A DNA stretch of 64,000 nucleotides from contig NZ_QOLB01000169.1 in assembly GCF_003333265.1 (NCBI RefSeq), positions 32,079-96,078 on the forward strand. The letters are read 5' to 3'. Below, piece by piece: positions 54,195-64,000 of the stretch (position 1 is its first letter; each line of letters begins with the position of its first letter). Below the pieces are notes generated by a model. It made no database searches. It was not told the origin of the DNA and saw only the letters and a list, made by a program, of their open reading frames with translations. Position numbers and translations under genes: made by a program. The DNA is from Candidatus Halocynthiibacter alkanivorans. GTDB lineage: Bacteria > Pseudomonadota > Alphaproteobacteria > Rhodobacterales > Rhodobacteraceae.

Positions 54195-55082
54195 ATGACA
54201 CGTATTCGCAAAGCTGTTTTCCCTGTTGCCGGTCTGGGCACGCGATTTCTGCCCGCAACCAAATCGGTGCCCAAGGAAATGCTGCCACTGCTGGACCGGC
54301 CGTTGATTCAATATGCGGTGGACGAGGCGCGCGCGGCGGGGATCGAGGAGTTCATCTTCATTACCTCCGCCGGAAAATCTGCGCTGGAAGATTATTTTGA
54401 TACCGCAGCGGCGCTGGAGATGCGGCTGGAACGCGCCGGAAAAACCGAAGCGCTGGCGGCGCTGGGGCGCACAAGAATGCCGGCAGGCACGCTTTCTTTT
54501 ATACGTCAGGACAGGCCCAAAGGGCTGGGGCACGCGGTCAGCCTGGCCCGCAGACTGGTGGGGGATGAACCTTTCGCCGTGCTTTTGCCTGATGATGTGA
54601 TCCGCGCGCCGCGCCCGGCGCTGGCGCAGATGGTGGATGCCTATGAGCATAACCGCGGCCATATGGTGGCAACGATGACCGTGCCCCGGGCCAAAACCGC
54701 CTCTTACGGAGTGCTGGACGTGCTGTCGGAAAACGGTCGTATCGCCAAAGTGCGCGGCTTGGTGGAAAAACCCGATCCAGGCAAAGCGCCTTCCGCCAAA
54801 GCGGTAATCGGACGCTATATTCTGGAACCTTCAATCTTTGATAAACTGGATATGATCACCCCGGGCAGTGGAGGCGAGTTACAGCTGACCGACGCGATCA
54901 ACGCCGACCTGAGCACCGCCGGGGTGAGCGGCTACCGATTCTCCGGCGAGCGCTTTGACTGCGGTTCAATCCAGGGTCTGATACAGGCCACGGTGGCCTT
55001 TGGACTGGACCGCCCAGACCTGTGCGAAGAGTTCGACAAGTTCGTACATCAGCGGTTTTTCCCCTGGCGTTCTATCGCCTGA
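54195..55082 (+). CDS. galU: UTP-glucose-1-phosphate uridylyltransferase
   Basis: The 295-residue protein matches GalU throughout: KAVFPVAGLGTRFLPATKS (nucleotide-binding signature), PKEMLPLLDRPLIQYAVDEA and GRYILEPSIFDKLD. It makes UDP-glucose, the sugar donor for polysaccharide synthesis. The frame is open upstream into the previous gene; ATG 54195 begins the standard N-terminus MTRIRKAVFP. Co-location with the first glycosyltransferases suggests a glucose- or galactose-containing polymer. Confidence 0.95.
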   Translation: MTRIRKAVFPVAGLGTRFLPATKSVPKEMLPLLDRPLIQYAVDEARAAGIEEFIFITSAGKSALEDYFDTAAALEMRLERAGKTEALAALGRTRMPAGTLSFIRQDRPKGLGHAVSLARRLVGDEPFAVLLPDDVIRAPRPALAQMVDAYEHNRGHMVATMTVPRAKTASYGVLDVLSENGRIAKVRGLVEKPDPGKAPSAKAVIGRYILEPSIFDKLDMITPGSGGELQLTDAINADLSTAGVSGYRFSGERFDCGSIQGLIQATVAFGLDRPDLCEEFDKFVHQRFFPWRSIA

Positions 55083-55409
55083 GCCCAAATCCTACCCGTT
55101 GTGATAGGACCCTATCCCTCAGCCTGGCTGCACCTGCGGCCAGCGCTGTGGCATATTGTTGTATGTCAGCAAAGGATTAGAAACGTGGTCCGTTATTTTG
55201 TGACCGCGACTTCAGTATTTTTGAGCGTTGATCGCATGAGCAGGACACAAACATCAGGCCAGCCCGGTTAAGGGCCTCTGCCCGCTCCGGCGCCACAGGG
55301 CGCAAGGGGGGCGAAGGCCTGAGGTGCACCACCGGCCGCACAGTGTGCCCGTTTCCGCCACAGTGCTGCGCTTTCGGCACCAACTGTGAGAAAAGGAAAG
55401 GCAGAACAC
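55083..55409. promoter_or_regulatory. Promoter region of the hybrid kinase gene with motif copy c
   Basis: No gene is seen in this 327-base gap. GATAGGACCCTATC (55103-55116) is a perfect inverted repeat, and GGACCCTATCCC (55107-55118) is the third copy of the locus motif, reading toward the kinase gene. AAAAGGAAAGG stands just upstream of the kinase start. Confidence 0.5.
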
Positions 55410-58148
<2,739 letters not shown>

Positions 58149-59341
58149 CAGATACGGGTCAAAATCATCCCGGTCCGCGCGCCGCAGCAGATCTTCAATA
58201 TCGCGTTCAATCACCACAGACACGCCGGTCACCGGATTGCGCGTGAACAGCACCGCCGAGCGGTCGGCACTGCTGACCCGCGGCCCCCCCACACAGTTGG
58301 TGTCGATCACCGCCTGCAGATAGCGGGTGCCATAAGGCATTTCACGCACTTCCCGCGCAATGGCAGAACTGGCGTTGTCGGTGGCAGGCTGGGTCAGATT
58401 GGACAGAAACAGGGTAATGCCGGGCGGGCTGACCGGGCTGGGACGCATTAAATCATCCTGAAAGCACTGGCGGTCAGGCACCCGGATATCGTCGCCGGTC
58501 AGCAACATGATATCGACCGGGTTGCGGCCTTCAAACACGCCGCGCAGATCAAGCCGGTACAGCCGCCCGTTCCGGCGCAATTCAACCGCGGACAGATCCG
58601 CATCGGGGCGCACGCCGCCGACCGCACGCAGCGCGGCGGAGAGATTGCGCGCCTCGGTGGAGGCGCCAAGCGCCTGCTGGCGTCCAGGGTCCAGTTGATT
58701 GCCTGCCACGCCGCCAATCTCGACCAGATGGGGCTCAAAGACCGCGCCTGACACGCCCACACTGACCGATGCGAAATCCGCAACCCGCACCGACAGGCGC
58801 GGCAGGCTGCTGTAAAACTCATTGGCAATCAGCTGGCGCGCTATCGCCGATTCCACTTCATCGGCGCTGCGGCCCTGGGCGGCCACCGGTTGCAGGTAGG
58901 GCAGTTTTAATGTGCCGTCCCGTGACACCACGTAGGTTCCGGTAAAGGTCTCATCCCCGTCAATGCGGATGTCCAGCAGGTCATTGCGCGACAGGCGTTC
59001 GCCGCGCAGCTCAAAGGCGGGAATAGCGTTGCCTTTGCCGCTGTTGCTGTCAAACGCGTCGCCGCGGGCGGGTAGGCATTTTTGCCGGTTCATTGCTGCT
59101 GACCGCAGGAAACCCGCGTTGGCGCGTGCCACGTCCGGCGTGCGGTATTGCGCCTGATAACCACCGCCGCTCTCGACCGGAGCGATATTGTCAGGGCGGT
59201 CAAATCCGGTGCACCCGGCCAGAAAAACGCCCGCGCTCAGTCCCAGAACATGTTTGCCTGCAATCATTTACTGCCCTCCGGCCCAATTGTCAGCCCATTC
59301 AATCACCGGGAGCTGCGATAAATCAACTGCAGGTATACTTT

Positions 59342-59354
59342 GGTCCCGTATCCC
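59342..59354 (+). promoter_or_regulatory. CCCTATCC-type motif, copy d
   Basis: GGTCCCGTATCCC in the gap between the divergent export-lipoprotein and flippase genes, 118 bases before the flippase start. It differs from copies a and c at one core base (G for T). It is the fourth copy of the locus motif. Confidence 0.42.
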
Positions 59355-59472
59355 TGACCGGAGGGGTAGGCCCTGTCACCAAAACCCCACAGTCCCCGCC
59401 GGGCGCGCTGGCGATTTCGCGCCGCCACAGCTTTAGGCTGATTGGGACATCATGTGTCGGGACGGGAGATTT

Positions 59473-60714
59473 ATGAACATGCAGGACAATAAGCAGACAG
59501 GCCGCTTTGCCGGCAACCTGATGGCCTACGGGGCCTCAGAAGCAGCGGCAAAAGCATCGCGCCTGATTGTCGTGGTGGTCATCGCCCGCACGCTCGACGC
59601 CGGTCAGATCGGACTGGCTGCGGCGGCGCTTGCTGCTGCGGATATATTGAAGTCCCTGACGGAAAATGGTGTTGGCCAGCGCATCATTGCAGCTCCTCAG
59701 GAGAGGCTGAAGCGTGTCTGCGCCACCGCTCAGATCCTGTTCTGGGTGTGGTGTGTTGGTCTGTTCATTCTGCAGGTCTCCATCGGTTTTGCGCTCTATC
59801 TGAGCGGCGGCAGCCTCTTGTTGCTGGCGCTGATCCTGACCCTGGCCGGGGAATATCTGTTCATGCCGCCGGGCCTGGTGCAGGCGGCGCTGGCGATGCG
59901 GGAAGGCAAACTGCGCCAGACCGCAGCGATTTCTGCCGGGCAGACGGTGATTGCGAATTTCCTGTCCGTGGTGCTGGCACTGCTCTGGCCCAGCGCGCTG
60001 GCGCTGGTGCTGCCACGGCTGCTGACCGCGCCGCTCTGGCTGCTGGCAATGCGCCGGCTGCGACCCTGGCGTGCGGATCGCTCGCAGGGCTATGAACCGC
60101 TGAAACCGTTCCTGCGCTTTGGCTGGGCAGTGCTGGGGGTGGAAGTGCTGAAAGCGGCACGCCTTCAGGCTGACAAGCTGGTGATCGGCATGATGATGGG
60201 TGCCGAAGCGCTGGGGCTGTATTTCCTCGCCTTTAACGCCGGGCTTGGCCTCGCCAATTCTTTTTCCATGGCGTTTTCCACCGTGCTGTTTCCCCATCTC
60301 TGCGCCGCCCGGGACCGGGTGCTGGCACTGCGCCAGGCGATGATGCTGTCGCTGGGGCTGATCGTGCCGGTTGTTTTGCTGCAAGCGGCACTGGCGCCCT
60401 GGTATGTGCCGATCCTGTTTGGCGATGGCTGGGAGGGCATTTCGCCGGTGGTCGCAATACTTTGCCTGGTGGCAATCCCGACCACGCTCTGGTCTTCTGC
60501 CGCCGGCTGGCTGCGGGCCCATGAGCGGCCGCAGACCGAATTGCTGGTCACCTTCCTGCTGACCCTGGCGCTGATCGCCAACACCGTCATCCTGGCCGAA
60601 CACGGCCTCACCGCCATCGCCACTGGTTATGCGCTGATCACATCACTGGTGCTGTTCACCGCATCCCTTCCCGCCATCACCACCGCCTTTGGTGCCAAAC
60701 TGAAAGAGGTCTGA
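59473..60714 (+). CDS. Polysaccharide flippase (Wzx/MATE-like oligosaccharide transporter)
   Basis: The 413-residue membrane protein has about twelve helices and the Wzx/polysaccharide-synthesis pattern: FAGNLMAYGASEAAAKASRLIVVVVIARTLDAGQIG at the N-terminus written here only as its ends FAGNLMAYG and ARTLDAGQIG, then FGWAVLGVEVLKAARLQADKLVIG mid-protein. It should flip lipid-linked repeat units across the inner membrane. ATG 59473 follows GGGAGA; an upstream frame start at 59452 lacks a site. Two bases after its stop begins the first glycosyltransferase gene. Confidence 0.88.
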   Translation: MNMQDNKQTGRFAGNLMAYGASEAAAKASRLIVVVVIARTLDAGQIGLAAAALAAADILKSLTENGVGQRIIAAPQERLKRVCATAQILFWVWCVGLFILQVSIGFALYLSGGSLLLLALILTLAGEYLFMPPGLVQAALAMREGKLRQTAAISAGQTVIANFLSVVLALLWPSALALVLPRLLTAPLWLLAMRRLRPWRADRSQGYEPLKPFLRFGWAVLGVEVLKAARLQADKLVIGMMMGAEALGLYFLAFNAGLGLANSFSMAFSTVLFPHLCAARDRVLALRQAMMLSLGLIVPVVLLQAALAPWYVPILFGDGWEGISPVVAILCLVAIPTTLWSSAAGWLRAHERPQTELLVTFLLTLALIANTVILAEHGLTAIATGYALITSLVLFTASLPAITTAFGAKLKEV

Positions 60715-60716
60715 AC

Positions 60717-61640
60717 ATGCCCCGATTTTCTGTCATCTTGCCTTGTTTTAACGCGGCGGACACGATTTTGGAGACGCTTAACAGTCTGCGTGAACAGAGT
60801 TTTGAAAATTGGGAGCTCATCTGCATTGATGACGGTTCCAGCGACAACACCCGCGCGTTAATCCGCGGCCTGGCGGTACAGGACCGGCGTATCTCGCTGA
60901 TCCGCAATCCGGGCAAAGGCCCGTCTGAGGCGCGCAACCACGGGGCGTTGATTGCCTCATCGGGCGAATTGATCGCCTTTTGTGACGCCGATGATCTTTG
61001 GCACAAGGACAAACTCTCCAGTCTGAACCGCTGTTTTGACGATTGCTGGGTCGACGGGGCTTATGGGCGCATTGCGTTCTTCTCCGAGGCCCCGCAAGCC
61101 GCGCAGGTGGTGTCCACGGTGCCGCCTGGGGATCTCAGCATTCCGGTTCTGCTGGGGGAAAACCCGGTTTGCACCCTGTCCAACCTGACGCTGCGCCGCC
61201 GGGTGTTTGAAGCGGCCTCGGGGTTTGACCCGCAGATTTCCCACAATGAGGATCTGGAATTTCTGATCCGGGTGATCGGCCGGGGCGCGCGCATTGTCGG
61301 CATCAATAAAACTCAGGTCTATTACCGGGCCAGCCCTGGCGGCTTGTCGGCGGATCTGCCGGCGATGCGCCGGGGCCGCCGCGCCGCGATGGCGACCGCC
61401 GCCCGCTTTGGCTTTCTGCCGGACGCGCGCAATGAAGCAGTGCATCTGCGCTATCTGGCCCGGCGCGCGTTGCGTCTGGGCACCGGCGGCGGTGCCGCGC
61501 TGCGCTTTACGCTCGAAGGTCTGTGCCAGAGCCCGGCCGGTTTCTTGCATCCCTGGCGTCGCGGCGGCGCAACCGTGATCGCCGCTTTCTGCGCACCCCT
61601 TATGCCACGCGTTCTGCGTCGCCATTTATTTTCAACCTGA
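60717..61640 (+). CDS. Family 2 glycosyltransferase
   Basis: The 307-residue protein has the GT-A fold of family 2: FSVILPCFNAADTILETLNSL, ICIDDGSSDNTRALI and AFCDADDLWHKDKL with the DxD-type metal site. It should transfer a sugar from a nucleotide donor to the growing lipid-linked unit in the cytoplasm. It starts two bases after the flippase stop and precedes a second, related family 2 enzyme; the two are similar in layout and may be ancient duplicates. Confidence 0.93.
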   Translation: MPRFSVILPCFNAADTILETLNSLREQSFENWELICIDDGSSDNTRALIRGLAVQDRRISLIRNPGKGPSEARNHGALIASSGELIAFCDADDLWHKDKLSSLNRCFDDCWVDGAYGRIAFFSEAPQAAQVVSTVPPGDLSIPVLLGENPVCTLSNLTLRRRVFEAASGFDPQISHNEDLEFLIRVIGRGARIVGINKTQVYYRASPGGLSADLPAMRRGRRAAMATAARFGFLPDARNEAVHLRYLARRALRLGTGGGAALRFTLEGLCQSPAGFLHPWRRGGATVIAAFCAPLMPRVLRRHLFST

Positions 61641-61659
61641 ACCGGTAAAGGAGTTTTTC

Positions 61660-62652
61660 ATGCCCCTGGCCAGTATTATTGTCCCCGCCTTTAATGTCGA
61701 AGCCACCCTGGCAGAGACCCTGACCTCTTTGCTGGGGCAGAGTTTCGATGATTTTGAAGTGCTGGTTGTTGATGACGGCTCTTCTGATTCGACTCTGGAG
61801 GTTGCCGGTCAGTTTTCAGACGATGCCCGGTTGCGGGTCATCAGCCAGCCCAACCGGGGGCTCGCCGGCGCGCGCAACAGCGGTATCGCGGCGGCGCAGT
61901 CGGAGTATATCGGGTTTTGCGATGCGGATGACCTGTGGACGCCGGGCAAACTTGCCGCCCATGTGGAACAGTTGAACGCGCAGCCCCGCGTCGGGATCAG
62001 CTATTCTGGTTCGGCGCTGATTAATGACAACAGTGCGTTGATCGGCCAGACACAGAGGCCCCGGCTGGCGGGGGTCACCTGCGCCCATATGTTCAAGCGT
62101 AACCCGGTGGGCAACGGTTCCGCAGCGGTGATGCGGCGCAAAGCATTGCGGGACATCGCCTGGCGCCCGGATCATGAAAGCGAGCGCGACTGGTATTTTG
62201 ATGAGACCTTTCGCCAGTCCGAAGATATCGAATGCTGGTTGCGGCTGATGCTGACCACGGACTGGGACGTGCGCGGCGTGCCGGGCCTGCTGACCCGTTA
62301 CCGGATCAGTTCGGGCGGCCTGTCTGCCGCCACAGACCGCCAGTTGATTGCGTGGGAGCGCATGGTGGTCAAACTGCAGACGCTGGACCCGGAGTTCTTC
62401 CGGCGCCACACCCCGGCGGCACGGGCCTATCAATTGCGCTATCTCAGCCGGCGTGCGGTGCAGGATCTGGATGCAGATGGCGCCTGGGAGTTCACCCGGG
62501 CCTGGCTGGGCTCCTCACTGCGCCCACTGGTCGAAGAACCGCTGAAATCGGCGGTCACCCTTGCTGCCACCGGGACGCTGGCCGTGTTCGGCGCGCCGCC
62601 CCTGCGGGCCGCCAGGGCGCTTCTCTCCCAACCAAAAAGGAAAGACCAATGA
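61660..62652 (+). CDS. Family 2 glycosyltransferase
   Basis: The 330-residue protein again shows the GT-2 pattern: SIIVPAFNVEATLAETLTSLLG, VVDDGSSDSTLEVA and GFCDADDLWTPGKL. A C-terminal extension beyond the catalytic core has the same style as the preceding enzyme. AAAGGAG lies before the ATG. Its stop overlaps the next start by four bases (ATGA). Sugar specificity is unknown. Confidence 0.93.
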   Translation: MPLASIIVPAFNVEATLAETLTSLLGQSFDDFEVLVVDDGSSDSTLEVAGQFSDDARLRVISQPNRGLAGARNSGIAAAQSEYIGFCDADDLWTPGKLAAHVEQLNAQPRVGISYSGSALINDNSALIGQTQRPRLAGVTCAHMFKRNPVGNGSAAVMRRKALRDIAWRPDHESERDWYFDETFRQSEDIECWLRLMLTTDWDVRGVPGLLTRYRISSGGLSAATDRQLIAWERMVVKLQTLDPEFFRRHTPAARAYQLRYLSRRAVQDLDADGAWEFTRAWLGSSLRPLVEEPLKSAVTLAATGTLAVFGAPPLRAARALLSQPKRKDQ

Positions 62653-63686
62653 GCCGTCCTGTCGTAGCCCACCTCGTTGATGACACCACGCCTGGCGGTG
62701 TGATGCGCGTCCTGAACCATATTGTAACCTCAAAGGAGATGGCGCAGACCGGGCAGCATCAGCTGCATCCGGTGCGCCGTGGCGCGCTGCCCTTCCGACG
62801 GATCAAAGCCGATGTGATCGTCTCTCACCTGGCGGTTAGCTGGCGCACCTTGCCCAGCCTGATTGCGCTCAGGGCGCTGCATGCAGATCTGCGGCTGATC
62901 CATGTGGAACACAGCTATACCGAATGCTCCACCGCCCTGAACGTAAAACACAAACACAGGTTTATGACCCTGCTCAGAACCGCCTATTCCCTGTTTGACC
63001 GGGTGGTGGCCGTCAGCCATGACCAGGCGCGCTGGTTTGGCGCACGCAGCCTGGTGGCCCGTGCCAATCTTGTCGTAATCCCATCAACCGTTGATCTGGA
63101 TCAGTTCCGCGTTCTGGCCACGCCTGGCCCGGAGATCCGGGTGGTCGGTGCCATGGGGCGGCTGCACCGGCAAAAAGGCTTTGATACTCTGATCCGGGCT
63201 TTTGTGGCGTGTGAACCGCGCGATATGGAATTGCATATTCACGGTGACGGCCCCGAGCGTGCCGCGCTTGAAACCCTGGCCGAAGGCGACCCCCGGATCC
63301 GGTTTTTTGGCCACAGCGACGACCCGGTGGCGGTGATGGCGACGCTGGACGCGGTGGCGGTGCCGTCGCGCTGGGAGGCCTACGGTCTGGTGGCGCTTGA
63401 AGCCCGCGCAGCGGGCCGGCTGGTTCTGGCGGCAAATGTGGATGGGCTAAAAGATCAGATCTCGGAGGGCGCGTCCGGAGTCGCCTGCGCCTCGGTGGCT
63501 GCCTGGAGCCACGCATTAAACGGGCTGGCATATCTGACGGTGCCGCAAAGCGCGCGCGGGGTACAAAACACCCGCATGGCGCAGCGCGAACAGCAATTCG
63601 CCGCGCAGTGGGAAACTGTGATCTCGGGGCAGGATGTGCGGCACGTTATGCCCCGGCGGGTGACCAGGACGCCGGTCCAAAGATGA
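62649..63686 (+). CDS. Family 4 (GT-B) glycosyltransferase
   Basis: The 345-residue protein has the GT-4 layout: an N-terminal acceptor domain with VAHLVDDTTPGGVMRVL, then VGAMGRLHRQKGFDTLIRAF, HIHGDGPERAALE and VPSRWEAYGLVALEARAAG with the E-x7-E type donor-binding motif. It should add a sugar in repeat-unit synthesis. ATG 62649 is chosen because it overlaps the previous stop and AAAGGA lies upstream; the frame is open earlier inside the previous gene. Its stop overlaps the small downstream gene start. Confidence 0.92.
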   Translation: MSRPVVAHLVDDTTPGGVMRVLNHIVTSKEMAQTGQHQLHPVRRGALPFRRIKADVIVSHLAVSWRTLPSLIALRALHADLRLIHVEHSYTECSTALNVKHKHRFMTLLRTAYSLFDRVVAVSHDQARWFGARSLVARANLVVIPSTVDLDQFRVLATPGPEIRVVGAMGRLHRQKGFDTLIRAFVACEPRDMELHIHGDGPERAALETLAEGDPRIRFFGHSDDPVAVMATLDAVAVPSRWEAYGLVALEARAAGRLVLAANVDGLKDQISEGASGVACASVAAWSHALNGLAYLTVPQSARGVQNTRMAQREQQFAAQWETVISGQDVRHVMPRRVTRTPVQR

Positions 63687-63913
63687 CCCGCCTGCGCTTT
63701 GACCCGAAATACGCGTCACCATTGCGCGATAACCCGTTGGAACGCGGGCTGAAACTGCTGCGTCATCAGGGCTGCCGTCAAATTGCGCCAGTCCCGGAAA
63801 ACGCCTTGGTGGCCAAGTTGAGATTTTGTCGTGCCCACAGTGCCGGTGCCCGGATGTCCGGCCAGTGGTCCGCGGCGCGCAGTCCGGGCGCAGCAGGTGT
63901 TGTGCTGGTCTGA
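63683..63913 (+). CDS. Small uncharacterised protein coupled to the GT-4 gene
   Basis: The ATG at 63683 overlaps the glycosyltransferase stop by four bases, the same coupling used between the two preceding genes, which argues for real translation. The product would be 76 residues, basic (MTRLRFDPKYASPLRDNPLERG at its start, given only as far as MTRLRFDPKY and DNPLERG), with no recognised domain and no membrane helix. It could be a short accessory protein or the intact start of a gene broken by a frameshift, since it ends before the contig end. Function unknown. Confidence 0.45.
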   Translation: MTRLRFDPKYASPLRDNPLERGLKLLRHQGCRQIAPVPENALVAKLRFCRAHSAGARMSGQWSAARSPGAAGVVLV

Positions 63914-63939
63914 AACCGGCCACGCCTCACTTCAGACCA

Positions 63940-63950
63940 CCCCCTATTCC
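63940..63950 (+). promoter_or_regulatory. CCCTATTCC-type motif, copy e
   Basis: CCCCCTATTCC is identical over eleven bases to copy b at 52602-52612. It lies after the last gene of the locus and four bases before the adapter sequence, so the gene it may serve lies beyond the end of this contig. Confidence 0.42.
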
Positions 63951-63954
63951 AAGA

Positions 63955-64000
63955 CTGCCTCTTATACACATCCGACGCTGCCGACGCTACCCCTTCTGTA
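63955..64000 (+). other. Nextera sequencing-adapter read-through (artefact)
   Basis: 63955-63973 matches the Nextera mosaic end (CTGTCTCTTATACACATCT) at 17 of 19 bases; 63974-63986 matches the next adapter bases GACGCTGCCGACG exactly. After one mismatch, an 8-base block TACCCCTT (63988-63995) is one base from the reverse complement of the common i5 index 507 (TACTCCTT, from memory), and CTGTA fits the start of the following adapter GTGTA. All mismatches are changes to C, as in low-quality read ends. This stretch is not genomic. Confidence 0.95.

Noticed and set aside
62232..62648. Upstream extension of the GT-4 protein
   Set aside because: It lies within the preceding glycosyltransferase gene in another frame; ATG 62649 has ATGA coupling and a ribosome binding site.
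63955..64000. Transposon end or genuine 19-bp terminal inverted repeat
   Set aside because: The sequence continues into adapter and index bases in the order of a sequencing library, which a natural Tn5 end would not.

Overview
This is a GC-rich alphaproteobacterial chromosome segment. The order enoyl-CoA hydratase, rpsT, dnaA, dnaN, recF, gyrB, together with the types of sugar ABC transporter loci, MocE-type ferredoxin and exopolysaccharide genes, points to the Rhodobacteraceae (Roseobacter-like); the genus cannot be fixed by reading alone. I see no tRNA, rRNA, CRISPR array, insertion sequence or phage gene. The last 46 bases (63955-64000) are not genomic: they read as a Nextera sequencing adapter plus index with a few errors, so the real sequence ends near 63954.

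Layout. 250-9165 is the replication core: crotonase, rpsT with its own promoter and terminator, a rhodanese, dnaA, dnaN, recF, a LysE-type exporter and gyrB. 9577-10101 is a small lipoprotein of unknown role. 10328-18047 is an assimilatory nitrate locus: a LysR regulator divergent from nirB-nirD-nasA-nitrate transporter, with one clean palindrome between them. 18128-18670 is a histidine phosphatase.

19055-31114 holds two adjacent catabolic operons on the minus strand. The first is a CUT2 sugar ABC transporter with a sugar isomerase and a Gfo/Idh/MocA dehydrogenase, facing its own LacI regulator across three palindromes spaced 21 bp apart. The second is mocD-mocE-mocF (diiron hydroxylase, Rieske ferredoxin, ferredoxin reductase) plus a divergent PanB-like gene, facing a second LacI regulator. 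Together they resemble the rhizopine (O-methyl-inosamine) uptake, demethylation and oxidation set of rhizobia, with an unexpected C1-transfer-type enzyme added.

31560-37755 is a polar amino-acid ABC transporter with RidA, a class V aminotransferase, an EamA-like transporter and a convergent LysR regulator. RidA carries an exact 21-bp in-frame duplication. A nine-copy 9-bp tandem repeat lies just upstream of this locus.

38279-48798 is a CUT1 ABC transporter followed by a double-domain glycerophosphodiester phosphodiesterase, a LacI regulator, an endonuclease/exonuclease/phosphatase-family enzyme, an inositol monophosphatase-family enzyme and a UroD-like protein. This suggests import and stepwise breakdown of a phosphodiester (possibly glycerophosphoinositol-like); two ACACGTGT palindromes 22 bp apart precede it.

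48994-63913 is an exopolysaccharide locus: polymerase/ligase, chain-length regulator, LuxR-type response regulator, a WecG-sugar-transferase fusion, galU, a hybrid sensor kinase with receiver and HPt domains, a Wza-like export lipoprotein, a flippase, three glycosyltransferases and a small coupled ORF. A CCCTATYCC-like motif occurs in each of its four larger intergenic gaps and again beyond the last gene, always in the same sense relative to the adjacent polysaccharide gene, and may be the target of the local phosphorelay.
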